From contig JADKFR010000004.1 in the NCBI GenBank assembly GCA_016717345.1, positions 124,001 to 188,000 on the forward strand: a DNA stretch of 64,000 nt, read 5' to 3'. Source of the DNA: Propionibacteriaceae bacterium. GTDB taxonomy: Bacteria; Actinomycetota; Actinomycetes; Propionibacteriales; Propionibacteriaceae. Below the pieces are notes generated by a model that saw only the letters and a program-made list of their open reading frames with translations, searched no databases and had not been told where the DNA came from. This document shows positions 10,138 to 18,352 of the stretch, piece after piece. The position numbers and the translations under genes were made by a program. Numbering within the stretch: position 1 is the first letter of the stretch; every line of letters begins with the position of its first letter.

Positions 10138-10159
10138 CTGCTTGGGATCGAGGCATCGA

Positions 10160-11515
10160 TCAGCTGTAGACCGGTTCGCGGGAGTCGGCCGGGGTGTCGG
10201 CGACGACCCTCTCCACCCGATCCCGGAGTTCCTTGGGCCAGGTTTCCCGGGTCGCCAGGGCGGACACCAGTCCGAGCAGGGAGTAGGCGCCGAACAGGAC
10301 CGCGGGGCCGACCCACCCGAACTGAAGGAAGAGCAGGGTGGTGGCGAACGGGGTGATCCCGGAGATCATGGCCGAGATCTGGTAGGCCAGCGAGGCTCCC
10401 GAGGAGCGGACGTTGGCGTTGAACAGCTCGGGGAACCAGGTTCCCTGCGACCCGGCGAGGGCATTCTGGCTGACGCAGTAGGAGATCACGAAGACGACCA
10501 CGATGACCCACCGATTGGCCGTGTTGACCAGCAGGAACATCGGGACGGCCCACAGCACGTTGAATGCGGTGACGACCAGGTACTGGGGCTTTCGTCCGAT
10601 CCGGTCGGTGAGCATGCCCCAACCAACCGTGGCGAAGATGCCGAGGGCTGACGCGACGCACAGCGCGAGGATGGTGTCGTCCTTGGTGCCCAGCGGCGGC
10701 TTGCTGGTGGTGATGTAGCTCATCATGTAGGTGATGGCGACCGCGTACCCGGCAGTCTCGGCGATCCGCAGCCCGATCCCGCGCAGGATGTTGCGCCAGT
10801 CGGTCTTGATGACCTCGACGATGGGGGACTTGACCAGTTCGCCGGCTTCTTTGGCTTCGTCGAAGACGGGGGACTCGGGAACCTTGGAGCGGATGATCAT
10901 GCCGATGACGACCAGGACGATGGAGAACAGGAACGGCACGCGCCAGGCCCAGTCGCCGGGCAGGTGAACCGAGACGAGGAAGACCAGGTTGGCCATCAGG
11001 AGCCCGATCGGGAAGCCGGCCTGAACCCAGCCGGTGTACTTGCCCTTCTTGTTCCAGGCGCTGTGTTCGTAGGTCATCAGGATCGCACCGCCCCATTCGG
11101 CGCCGTAGGCGAGGCCCTGGATGATGCGGACGGTGACCAGCAGGGCGGGCGCCCAGGCGCCGACCATCGCGTAGGTGGGCAGCAGGCCGATAGCGAAGGT
11201 GGCGAAGCCCATCAGCAGCAGGGAGGCGACCAGGACCGGCTTGCGTCCGACCTTGTCTCCCAAGTGGCCGCCAACGATGCCGCCGATGGGACGGGCGACG
11301 AAGCCGACCCCGAGGGTGGCGAAGGCAGCGAGGGTTCCGACGATCGGGTCGCCGCCCGGGAAGAACGCTTGTCCGAGGTAGAGGGCGGCGGCGGTGCCGA
11401 AGCCGATGAAGTCGTAGCTTTCGATGACGGCGCCGGCCGTTGAGCCGAGTGCCACGCGCCTGACATCGCTGGTGCCGTGTACCGGCCCGCGGATGTCGAG
11501 TTGGGATTCACCCAT
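10160..11515 (-). CDS. MHS-family MFS transporter (metabolite:proton symporter)
   Basis: This is a twelve-helix major facilitator of about 451 residues. The start is set at ATG 11515 (MGESQLDIRG) because it has a GGAAGG ribosome-binding site; the open frame runs to 11629 through the operator and is not used. The segment ARPIGGIVGGHLGDKVGRK is the metabolite:H+ symporter (shikimate, alpha-ketoglutarate, proline/betaine) signature between helices 2 and 3. A second motif (DRIGRKP) lies in the central loop. It is divergent from the SDR/transketolase operon, with a palindromic operator in between, so it most likely imports the substrate those enzymes degrade, probably an organic or sugar acid. The substrate cannot be read from sequence. 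Confidence 0.85.
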   Translation of the reverse strand: MGESQLDIRGPVHGTSDVRRVALGSTAGAVIESYDFIGFGTAAALYLGQAFFPGGDPIVGTLAAFATLGVGFVARPIGGIVGGHLGDKVGRKPVLVASLLLMGFATFAIGLLPTYAMVGAWAPALLVTVRIIQGLAYGAEWGGAILMTYEHSAWNKKGKYTGWVQAGFPIGLLMANLVFLVSVHLPGDWAWRVPFLFSIVLVVIGMIIRSKVPESPVFDEAKEAGELVKSPIVEVIKTDWRNILRGIGLRIAETAGYAVAITYMMSYITTSKPPLGTKDDTILALCVASALGIFATVGWGMLTDRIGRKPQYLVVTAFNVLWAVPMFLLVNTANRWVIVVVFVISYCVSQNALAGSQGTWFPELFNANVRSSGASLAYQISAMISGITPFATTLLFLQFGWVGPAVLFGAYSLLGLVSALATRETWPKELRDRVERVVADTPADSREPVYS

Positions 11516-11610
11516 GGGTACAACCTTCCACTCTTGGGCGCCCCCGTCTTTGGGAATCGGCGCCGATGTCGATGGCTCCAGCGTGCACGGTAAATCGTTG
11601 ACTGTCAAGA

Positions 11611-11630
11611 GTTGACTGTTAACAATCAAC
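11611..11630. promoter_or_regulatory. Palindromic operator between divergent catabolic genes
   Basis: GTTGACTGTTAACAATCAAC is a nearly perfect 20-bp palindrome (arms GTTGA.TGTT and AACA.TCAAC). A partial copy, GTTGACTGTCAA, lies at 11598-11609. The TGTTAACA core resembles FadR-subfamily GntR sites. It sits between the transporter (start 11515, leftward) and the SDR gene (start 11695, rightward). The GntR protein at 9395-10060 is the likely ligand; this is inferred. Confidence 0.65.
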
Positions 11631-11694
11631 CTGCGAGAGTTGAGGTGTTGGAGCGGTACTCATCGAGGAGGCCGCCGGATGAGAGGACGAGCCC

Positions 11695-12468
11695 ATGGGC
11701 TTTCAAACAGGAGTAGGTCAACGCACCGCGGTGGTCACCGGCTGCGCCTCGGATCGGGGCATCGGGTATGCCACCGCGAAGCGGTTCGCCCAGGAGGGCT
11801 GGGCGGTGGCCATGCTGGACCTCGACGCGGCCGGGGTCACGGCAAAGGCTGCCGAGATTGCCGAGCAGTTCGGGGTGGCGGCGGTGGGGGTCGGCTGCAA
11901 TGTCGCCGACGAAGCCTCGGTCGCCACGGCGGCCAACGAGGTGAAGGCCGCCGGCCTGCCTCCCCTCGGCGCGATCGCCAATGTGGCGGGCGTGGCGTCC
12001 CCCCCTGACTTCCTCGACCTCACCCTTGCCGAGTGGAACCGCGTGATCGCGGTGAACCTGACCGGCTCCTTCCTGGTCTGTCGGGAGTTCATTCCCCAGC
12101 TGATCGAAGGCGGCTACGGCCGCATCGTCAACATGTCGTCGGTCACCGCCCAACACGGCGGAGGGGTGTTCTCCAAGACCGCTTACGCCGCGGCCAAGGC
12201 GGGTGTGATCGGGCTCACCAGGGGACTGGCGCGGGAGATGGCCCAGTACGGCATCACTGCTAACTGCATCGCCCCCGGGGCGGTCGACACCGACATCCGG
12301 GTCGGGTCCAGCGAGCAGAACGAGCAGGCGCTGTCCGCGTCCGTGCCGTTGAAGCGTCAGGCCAAGCGCGAAGAAATTGCGGCTCTCTACGTCTGGCTGT
12401 CCAGCGAGGACGCCGGCTACATCACGGGTACGACTCAGAGCATCAACGGCGGGAGCTACATCTCATGA
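11695..12468 (+). CDS. SDR-family oxidoreductase in transketolase operon
   Basis: The 257-residue classical short-chain dehydrogenase has the NAD(P)-binding glycine motif near residues 16-24 (TGCASDRGIG), an acidic residue after strand 2 (MLDLD) pointing to NAD preference, NVAG, and a Ser with YAAAK as catalytic residues. The C-terminus INGGSYIS is typical of FabG-like sugar or polyol dehydrogenases. Its stop overlaps the next start (ATGA at 12465), so it is translationally coupled to the split transketolase. A reasonable model is oxidation of a hydroxyl on the imported substrate to give a ketose-like compound for the transketolase. The exact substrate is unknown. Confidence 0.85.
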   Translation: MGFQTGVGQRTAVVTGCASDRGIGYATAKRFAQEGWAVAMLDLDAAGVTAKAAEIAEQFGVAAVGVGCNVADEASVATAANEVKAAGLPPLGAIANVAGVASPPDFLDLTLAEWNRVIAVNLTGSFLVCREFIPQLIEGGYGRIVNMSSVTAQHGGGVFSKTAYAAAKAGVIGLTRGLAREMAQYGITANCIAPGAVDTDIRVGSSEQNEQALSASVPLKRQAKREEIAALYVWLSSEDAGYITGTTQSINGGSYIS

Positions 12469-13376
12469 CCATCCAGACCGACGCCCCCGTGGCGACCATT
12501 CACGAACCGGCACGGGCACTGCCCCTGGCGGAGCGGGTGCGGCGCGTCCGCGACGCCGCCTACCAGATCCGGCTCAACGTCCTCGTTGAGGGGGAGGCTC
12601 AGGGAGAGGGCTACGTGGGTCAGGCACTCGGGGTCGCCGACGTGCTCGCCACGATCTATGCCGACCAGATGAGGTTCCAGCCGGCGAACACCGAATGGGC
12701 CGAGCGGGACCGGTTCCTGCTGTCGGTGGGCCACTACGCGCTCGCGATCTACGCCGCCCTCGCCGAGGCGGGCGTCCTGCCTCACGAAGAGCTCGGCACC
12801 TACGCCGCTGATGGCTCACGCCTGCCGATGTCGGCGATGTGCACCTACACCCCCGGAGTTGAGATCTCCGGCGGATCCTTGGGGCATGGCCTCGGCCTGG
12901 GCGTGGGGCAGGCTCTTGGCCTGCGTCACCAGGGCATGGCCGACCAGAAAGTCCTCGTGCTCTTCGGGGACGGCGAGCTTGACGAGGGCTCCACCTGGGA
13001 GGCCGCGATGAGCGCCGCCCACTGGAAGCTGGGCAACCTGATCGGGATCGTCGACATGAACGGCCTGCAGGCTGACGGCCGCACCGAAGACGTCCTGTCG
13101 AACGAGCCCCAGGAGGATCGCTGGCGCGCGTTCGGCTGGCACACCCAACGGGTGGATGGTAACGACCCCCTGGAGCTGATCCGCGCCTTTGATGCGGCGG
13201 TGGCCCTCGCCGCGCCCACCGGCCAGCCGCACATGATCATCTGTGACACCCGGTTGGGCAAGGGGGTTCCTCGGCTCGAGAGCCGAGAGAAGCTCCATTT
13301 CATGAAGATCGCCGCCGACGAGTGGGACCCCTGCCGGGTGGAACTCACCGCCAGCTACACCGCTGAGGAGAAGTGA
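12465..13376 (+). CDS. Transketolase N-terminal (ThDP-binding) subunit
   Basis: This 303-residue protein corresponds to the N-terminal half of transketolase. It has the thiamine-diphosphate motif starting at GDGELDEGSTWEA and ending with the Mg-binding asparagine in DMNGLQ, plus the GGSLGHGLGLGVG loop. It pairs with the next gene, which supplies the pyrimidine-binding half. Split transketolases of this type act as heteromers, often in specialised catabolic operons rather than the pentose phosphate pathway, cleaving two-carbon ketol units from ketoses or analogues. The overlap with the SDR gene and the single-base junction with the next gene argue for one transcript and balanced expression. 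Confidence 0.9.
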   Translation: MTIQTDAPVATIHEPARALPLAERVRRVRDAAYQIRLNVLVEGEAQGEGYVGQALGVADVLATIYADQMRFQPANTEWAERDRFLLSVGHYALAIYAALAEAGVLPHEELGTYAADGSRLPMSAMCTYTPGVEISGGSLGHGLGLGVGQALGLRHQGMADQKVLVLFGDGELDEGSTWEAAMSAAHWKLGNLIGIVDMNGLQADGRTEDVLSNEPQEDRWRAFGWHTQRVDGNDPLELIRAFDAAVALAAPTGQPHMIICDTRLGKGVPRLESREKLHFMKIAADEWDPCRVELTASYTAEEK

Positions 13377-14383
13377 TGACCACGACCGCCACCAAGTCCG
13401 CCCAGCCGCTGCGTTCGGCGGCGATGATCGCCTCGATCGCCGATGCCGGCGTCCGCACCACGTCGGCCCCGTTCGGGCATGCGCTCAACGCCCTGGCCGC
13501 TGTCGACCCCCGCATCGTGGGTCTGACTGCTGACCTGAGCAAGTACACCGACATGCACATCTTCGCCGCCGAGTACCCCGACCGGTTCTTCGAGATGGGG
13601 ATGGCGGAGCAGGTAATGATGATGGCGGCTGCCGGCATGGCTCAGACCGGATTGGTCCCGTTCGCGTCCACGTATTCGGTTTTCGCCACGCGCCGGGCGT
13701 ACGACTTCATCTGCCTGGACATGGCCGAGCCCAAGCTCAACGTCAACCTGGTCAGCGCGCTGCCGGGCCTGACCACCGGCTACGGTCCGAGCCATCAGGC
13801 GACTGAGGACATCGCGATCCTGCGCGGCATGCCCGACCTCACCATTGTCGATCCGTGCGACGCGGTCGACATCGAGCAGGCCGTCCCGCAGTTGGCTGCC
13901 TGTGAGGGCCCGACCTACACCCGGCTCCTTCGCGGTGCGGTCCCGAGAATTCTGGACGACTACGACTACACCTTTGAACTCGGCAAGGCCAAGGTGGTTC
14001 GCCCCGGGCAGGACGTGGTCTTCGTCGCCTCCGGCCTGATGACCATGCGCGGTCTGCTCGCGGCTGAGGAGTTGGCCAAGCGCGGGGTGGACGTGTGCGT
14101 GGTGCACGCTCCGACGATCAAGCCGTTCGACGCCGACACGGTGGTGGAGCAGATCGATACCGACCGGATGGCCTTCACCCTGGAGAACCACACCATCGTG
14201 GGCGGGTTGTTCGAGTCGGTCGCCGGCGCTCTGGTCAAGAGGGGTGTCGGCCGCCAGGTTCGAGCGATCGGCTTGCCGGACGAGTTCCTCGACGCCGGTG
14301 CGCTGCCCACCCTCCACGACCGCTACGGGTTGTCGACCCAGGCAGTGGTCAACCGCGTTCTCGCGGAGTTGGTCGGACGCTGA
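13376..14383 (+). CDS. Transketolase C-terminal subunit
   Basis: This encodes 335 residues from ATG 13376, chosen because GAGGAG lies five bases upstream and the start overlaps the previous stop as TGATG. It contains the transketolase pyrimidine domain with the conserved glutamate in FEMGMAEQ that activates ThDP, then the C-terminal domain (DVVFVASGLMTM). Together with the preceding subunit it forms a complete enzyme. The gene is followed immediately by a strong terminator at 14386-14428, closing the SDR-transketolase operon. The physiological donor substrate is not evident. Comparison with known split transketolases in sulfosugar or apiose-type pathways would be informative, but no other enzyme of those pathways is present here. 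Confidence 0.9.
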   Translation: MTTTATKSAQPLRSAAMIASIADAGVRTTSAPFGHALNALAAVDPRIVGLTADLSKYTDMHIFAAEYPDRFFEMGMAEQVMMMAAAGMAQTGLVPFASTYSVFATRRAYDFICLDMAEPKLNVNLVSALPGLTTGYGPSHQATEDIAILRGMPDLTIVDPCDAVDIEQAVPQLAACEGPTYTRLLRGAVPRILDDYDYTFELGKAKVVRPGQDVVFVASGLMTMRGLLAAEELAKRGVDVCVVHAPTIKPFDADTVVEQIDTDRMAFTLENHTIVGGLFESVAGALVKRGVGRQVRAIGLPDEFLDAGALPTLHDRYGLSTQAVVNRVLAELVGR

Positions 14384-14385
14384 CA

Positions 14386-14428
14386 ACGCGTGTGGGCCCC
14401 CGGACCAAGGCCGGGGGCCCACACGCGT
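14386..14428 (+). terminator. Terminator of SDR-transketolase operon
   Basis: A perfect 18-bp stem (ACGCGTGTGGGCCCCCGG at 14386-14403, complement at 14411-14428) with a 7-base loop starts three bases after the transketolase stop codon. No T tract follows, as is common in actinobacteria. Confidence 0.85.
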
Positions 14429-14560
14429 GTCCTCCGCCCTGCTCACGGCGAGCGGCGCCGACGTGGGGAAGGCTCCGTCGCGGACCGCGTGTGGAACTGG
14501 CCGCAGCCGCCCCCTGTGGGCCGCTGGGGGCCCGTGCGCCCAGCTTCCGCGACAGCAGTC

Positions 14561-15136
14561 TCACTTCGCAACGGCAAAACCGCCCGTCCAGGGCAGTGAC
14601 CCTGCGATCGCGAGCGTCAGTTGCAGGAAGCCGAGGGCCTCCAGTTCGTGGGCGCGCTTGAGGGAGCCGACGTCAAGGGCGTCGAGCCCGCCGGCCTTGA
14701 CCACGCCGATCAGGGCCTGCTTGGCCTCGGTATCGTCGCCGGCCACCAGGACCGTGGTGGGGAGGCTTCCGGTCACCCCGGTGGCCAAGGTGGCTGCGAA
14801 CGTGGTGTTGAACGCCTTGAGCACCTTCGACTCCGGCAGCAGCTCCGCGAGTTCGGCGGTCGCTGAACTGCCGGCCGGGACGGTGAGCGCGTCGAAGGTC
14901 TGGAAGTCGAGGGGGTTGGTGATGTCCACCACGACCTTTCCGGCCAATTGCGGCCCGTAGCTGGCGGCGATGGTGGCCAGCGCCGGGTAGGGGACGGCGA
15001 GAACGACGAGGTCACCCTCGATGGTGGCCGGCGGCGTGGCGGTGGTGATCGTCTGGACGGTGGCGCCGCCGGTGGTGGCGATCCCCGCGATGGCCGTACC
15101 CATGTTGCCGTCGCCGAAGATGGTGATGGTGCTCAT
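14561..15136 (-). CDS. NADPH:F420 reductase-like protein
   Basis: This 191-residue Rossmann protein starts at ATG 15136 with AAGGAGC upstream. It opens with ITIFGDGNMGTAIAG, the dinucleotide motif of coenzyme-F420-dependent NADP reductases and related NAD-binding domains. Later features are LAVPYPAL and VVDITNPLD, then the KAFNTTFA and LVAGDD blocks characteristic of this family. It may reduce F420 or act as a domain-only NAD(P) oxidoreductase. Its start faces a MarR gene across an intergenic region with two tandem palindromes, so MarR probably controls it. Confidence 0.8.
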   Translation of the reverse strand: MSTITIFGDGNMGTAIAGIATTGGATVQTITTATPPATIEGDLVVLAVPYPALATIAASYGPQLAGKVVVDITNPLDFQTFDALTVPAGSSATAELAELLPESKVLKAFNTTFAATLATGVTGSLPTTVLVAGDDTEAKQALIGVVKAGGLDALDVGSLKRAHELEALGFLQLTLAIAGSLPWTGGFAVAK

Positions 15137-15200
15137 GCGGTGCTCCTTGGTGTGTGTCGACAATGTGATTGAATCTTGAATCAAGCCTAACCCGAGATGG

Positions 15201-15226
15201 TTGTAGATGCAAGTTTGTAGATACAA
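15201..15226. promoter_or_regulatory. Tandem MarR operators
   Basis: TTGTAGATGCAA (15201-15212) and TTGTAGATACAA (15215-15226) are two copies of a 12-bp dyad, 14 bp centre to centre, in the divergent region between the reductase and MarR genes. The dyad arms TTGTA/TACAA fit MarR-family sites. Binding by the adjacent MarR is inferred. Confidence 0.7.
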
Positions 15227-15248
15227 CTTGTTTGCTAGATTGGGCTCC

Positions 15249-15743
15249 ATGCTCAGCACCTCCGAACGCTCGCTGGTGAACCGACTCAGCGCCGTCCTGG
15301 AGTTGCTGCCGCCTGCCCTGGACGCCCGACTCGTTGCCGTCACGGGTCTCAACGCCTTCGACAACGCCGTGCTCGCCACGCTGGCGGCCGCCGACCAGGA
15401 GACCCTGCGGATGACCGCGCTGGCCTCGCACACGAACGCGACGCTCCCGCGGCTTTCCCGGGTGGTCTCACGGCTCGAAGCGCGCGGCCTGGTCGGGCGT
15501 CGTCAGTGCCCCTCCGACGCTCGAGCCACCAATGCTTCCTTGACCCAAGCCGGAGCCGATCACCTCGCGGCCTCCCAGCTCGCCGGCGAGGCGGTGCTGC
15601 GCGAGCTCCTCGTGGAGGCCGTCGAGCCGGCGCTCGTAGAACCGCTCTCGCGCGCGCTGGGGCAGCTGCTCCTGCGGCTCGATCCCGAGGGCCGCTATGC
15701 GGTGACAACCTGCCCGAGCATTCGGACGTCGTCGTCGGAGTAG
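15249..15743 (+). CDS. MarR-family transcriptional regulator
   Basis: The 164-residue protein starts at ATG 15249 (MLSTSERSLVNRLSAVLELL); the upstream-extended frame runs through the operators and is rejected. It has the MarR winged helix (MTALASHTNATLPRLSRVVSRLEARGLVGRR, split here as recognition helix and wing) followed by DARATNASLTQAG, the characteristic wing and alpha-5 region. MarR proteins are dimeric repressors relieved by phenolics, oxidants or metabolites. The tandem dyads just upstream suggest autoregulation and control of the divergent F420-type reductase. Confidence 0.85.
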   Translation: MLSTSERSLVNRLSAVLELLPPALDARLVAVTGLNAFDNAVLATLAAADQETLRMTALASHTNATLPRLSRVVSRLEARGLVGRRQCPSDARATNASLTQAGADHLAASQLAGEAVLRELLVEAVEPALVEPLSRALGQLLLRLDPEGRYAVTTCPSIRTSSSE

Positions 15744-15744
15744 A

Positions 15745-16605
15745 TCACGGGACGGTGAGGATCTCCGCACCGTCTGGCGTCACGGCCAACGACTGCTCGA
15801 ACTGGGCGACCCGGCTGCGGTCATTGGTGACGACCGTCCAGTCGTCGTCCCACACGTGCGAGCGTTCGTCACCCAGGGCCAGCATCGGCTCGATCGTGAA
15901 GGTCATCCCGACCTCGATCACGGTGTCGGCCGCCGGCTCGTCGTAATGGGGGATCACCAGGCCGGAGTGGAACGCGGAATGCACGCCGTGGCCGGTGTAG
16001 TCCCGCACCACTCCGTAGCCGAATCGTTTCGCGTAGGACTCGATGACCCGACCGATGATGTTCACCTGGCGTCCCGGACGGACCGCCCGGATCGCCCGAT
16101 TCATGGCCTCCCGAGTGCGTTCGGTGAGCAGCCGGGACTCCTCGTCCACCTCGCCACAGAAGAAGGTCCCGCAGTTGTCGCCGTGGACCCCGCCGATAAA
16201 GGCCGTGACGTCGATCTTCACCAGGTCGCCCTCCTCCAACGGGCGAGCATCGGGGATCCCATGGCAGATCACCTCGTTCACCGACGTGCAGCACGACTTC
16301 GGGAAGCCCCGGTAGCCCAGCGTCGAGGGGTAGGCGCCGTGGTCGATGAGGTAGTCGTGCACGACCCGGTCGATGGCGTCGGTGGTCACCCCTGGCGCGA
16401 TCGCGGCGGCCCCAGCGGCCATGGCGCGAGCCGCGAGCCGGCCGGCGACCCGCATCTTCTCGATGGTCTCCGCGGTCTGGACGTGCGAGCCGACGTAGCG
16501 TTCCGGACGGGCCCGGTCGACGTAGGCAGGCCGTGCGATGCCAGCCGGGACGGCAAGCCGAGGGGACACGGGAAAGGGCTTGATCGCAGTCACGGGTGCG
16601 ATCAT
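15745..16605 (-). CDS. map: Methionine aminopeptidase, type I
   Basis: The 286-residue enzyme removes the initiator methionine from new proteins. The start is placed at ATG 16605; a GTG at 16593 is an alternative. The frame further upstream crosses the next gene and is not used. The pita-bread fold is recognisable from CTSVNEVICHGIP (substrate histidine), KIDVTAFIGGVHGD (two metal-binding aspartates), GHGVHSAFH (metal histidine), FTIEPML (metal glutamate) and the final QFEQSLAVT glutamate. All five metal ligands appear present. The N-terminal extension of about 35 residues is typical of actinobacterial MetAP. It is divergent from the small gene at 16639. Confidence 0.95.
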   Translation of the reverse strand: MIAPVTAIKPFPVSPRLAVPAGIARPAYVDRARPERYVGSHVQTAETIEKMRVAGRLAARAMAAGAAAIAPGVTTDAIDRVVHDYLIDHGAYPSTLGYRGFPKSCCTSVNEVICHGIPDARPLEEGDLVKIDVTAFIGGVHGDNCGTFFCGEVDEESRLLTERTREAMNRAIRAVRPGRQVNIIGRVIESYAKRFGYGVVRDYTGHGVHSAFHSGLVIPHYDEPAADTVIEVGMTFTIEPMLALGDERSHVWDDDWTVVTNDRSRVAQFEQSLAVTPDGAEILTVP

Positions 16606-16638
16606 AGTGTCGGACGCTGCGACCAGAAGGGGGTCACG

Positions 16639-16866
16639 ATGACCCAGGGTGAGTGGTACTACTGCCTCGACCATGCCGCGGTGGAGCCGTACGAAGCGTG
16701 CCCCAGCGGGTCCCGGCTCGGCCCGTATCCGACTGCCGGCGAGGCCGCCGACGCGCTGGCACGGGCCAAGGAACGCAACGCCGAATGGGAGCACGACCCG
16801 CGCTTCGTCGACCCGGACGACGAGGAACCGGACGACACCGAAGGCTGGGGGCCGTTCCGCCACTGA
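16639..16866 (+). CDS. Small acidic protein next to map
   Basis: This encodes 75 residues from ATG 16639 with an AAGGGGG ribosome-binding site. The sequence starts TQGEWYYCLDHAAVEPYE and contains GPYPTAGEAADALARAKERN, resembling the small SPOR-like or hypothetical proteins often found beside methionine aminopeptidase in actinobacteria. The C-terminus is very acidic (DPDDEEPDDTEGWG). Two cysteines (CLDH, CPSG) could bind metal. No function can be assigned. Codon use is like the neighbours and the short intergenic spacing supports a real gene. Confidence 0.75.
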   Translation: MTQGEWYYCLDHAAVEPYEACPSGSRLGPYPTAGEAADALARAKERNAEWEHDPRFVDPDDEEPDDTEGWGPFRH

Positions 16867-16942
16867 TCCGGCCAGCACGGACGCGCGGACACTCCTGGCC
16901 CTGTAACCCCACTGAAACACGGTCGGCGGCAGACTGGGCAGC

Positions 16943-18280
16943 ATGGATAAGCAGACCGAATTCGTGCTTCGGACGATGGAGGAACGTGACGTTCGCTTCG
17001 TCCGGCTCTGGTTCACCGACGTCCTGGGGTTCCTGAAGTCCGTTGCCATCGCCCCCGCCGAACTCGAAGGTGCGTTCAGTGAGGGAATCGGGTTCGATGG
17101 CTCCGCGATCCAGGGGTTCGCCCGGGTCTTCGAATCGGACATGGTGGCTCACCCCGACCCCTCCTCCTTCCAGCTCCTGCCGTGGCGCGGCGCCACCCAG
17201 GGAACGGCCCGGATGTTCTGCGACATCCGGTTGCCGGACGGCTCACCGTCCTTCGCCGACCCCCGCTACGTGCTGAAGCGGGCGTTGCGCAAGGCCAGCG
17301 ATATGGGTTTCACGTTCTACACGCACCCCGAGATCGAGTTCTACCTCTTCAAGCAGCCCATCGTGCCTGGTCAGGCACCGATTCCGGCTGACCAGAGCGG
17401 CTACTTCGACCACACCACGACCTCGCCGGGGGCGGACTTCCGTCGCCAGGCCATCACCCTGCTCGAGCAGATGGGCATCTCGGTGGAGTTCAGCCACCAC
17501 GAGGGCGGCCCCGGCCAGCAGGAGATCGACCTGCGCTACGCCGACGCGCTCACCATGGCCGACAACATCATGACCTTCCGGGTGGTGATCAAAGAGGTCG
17601 CGGTGATGCAGAACATGTTCGCGTCCTTCATGCCGAAGCCGTTGACCGACCACCCCGGCTCGGGCATGCACACGCACGTGTCGTTGTTCGAGGGCGACAA
17701 CAACGCGTTCTACGACGCCAGCGCCGAGTACAACCTGTCGCGGATCGGACGCCAGTTCATCGCCGGGTTGCTGCACCACGCCGCCGAGATCACCGCGGTG
17801 ACGAACCCGTGGGTGAACTCCTACAAGCGGCTGATCGCTGGCGCAGAGGCGCCCAGCTACATCTGCTGGGGTCAGAACAACCGCTCTGCGCTCGTCCGCG
17901 TGCCCATGTACAAGCCCGGCAAGGGGGCCTCGGCGCGGGTCGAACTGCGCTCGATCGACTCCGCAGCCAACCCCTACCTCGCCTACGCGATGGTGCTCGC
18001 GGCCGGCCTGGCAGGCATCGAGAACGGCTACGAGTTGCCCGAGGGCGCTGAGGATGACGTGTGGTCGCTGACCGACCGCCAGCGGCAGGCTCTGGGCATC
18101 AAGCGCCTCCCGCGCAGCCTCGGCAACGCGATCGACCTGATGGAGAACTCGCAGTTGGTGGCAGACACCCTCGGTGAGCACGTGTTCGAGTTCTTCCTGC
18201 GCAACAAGAAAGCCGAGTACAACTCCTATCGCGGGCACGTCTCGGAATGGGAACTGCGCAACTCCTTGCCCAGCCTCTGA
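16943..18280 (+). CDS. glnA2: Glutamine synthetase, GlnA2 type
   Basis: The 445-residue type I glutamine synthetase matches the length of mycobacterial GlnA2 (the shorter paralogue). The N-terminal beta-grasp (VRFVRLWFTDVLG) includes the Asp loop and EGIGFDGSAIQGF. The catalytic domain holds HPEIEFYLF, HHEGGPGQQEIDL, and the NPWVNSYKRL arginine-binding loop. The adenylylation motif (Tyr in a LYxLPxxE context) is replaced by GYELPEGAEDD, so GlnE control is not expected. GlnA2 enzymes have been linked to housekeeping or glutamate/polyamine roles. The strong terminator at 18310 ends the transcript. GlnE (24061) and GlnA1 (35680) lie further right. Confidence 0.95.
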   Translation: MDKQTEFVLRTMEERDVRFVRLWFTDVLGFLKSVAIAPAELEGAFSEGIGFDGSAIQGFARVFESDMVAHPDPSSFQLLPWRGATQGTARMFCDIRLPDGSPSFADPRYVLKRALRKASDMGFTFYTHPEIEFYLFKQPIVPGQAPIPADQSGYFDHTTTSPGADFRRQAITLLEQMGISVEFSHHEGGPGQQEIDLRYADALTMADNIMTFRVVIKEVAVMQNMFASFMPKPLTDHPGSGMHTHVSLFEGDNNAFYDASAEYNLSRIGRQFIAGLLHHAAEITAVTNPWVNSYKRLIAGAEAPSYICWGQNNRSALVRVPMYKPGKGASARVELRSIDSAANPYLAYAMVLAAGLAGIENGYELPEGAEDDVWSLTDRQRQALGIKRLPRSLGNAIDLMENSQLVADTLGEHVFEFFLRNKKAEYNSYRGHVSEWELRNSLPSL

Positions 18281-18309
18281 CACTGAGGTGCCGCCTGACT
18301 CAGGACGCA

Positions 18310-18348
18310 GTGAGGCCCCCACGGGATTCCGTGGGGGCCTCACCTTTT
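18310..18348 (+). terminator. Rho-independent terminator after glnA2
   Basis: A perfect 15-bp stem (GTGAGGCCCCCACGG at 18310-18324, complement at 18329-18343) with a GATT loop is followed by CTTTT. It lies between convergent glnA2 and the efflux operon and may serve both directions. Confidence 0.9.
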
Positions 18349-18352
18349 CGCG

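Noticed and set aside
10060..10156. Upstream ATG at 10156 as the GntR start
   Set aside because: It would translate through the perfect 15-bp hairpin and add 32 residues not typical of the family. GTG 10060 gives the standard length.
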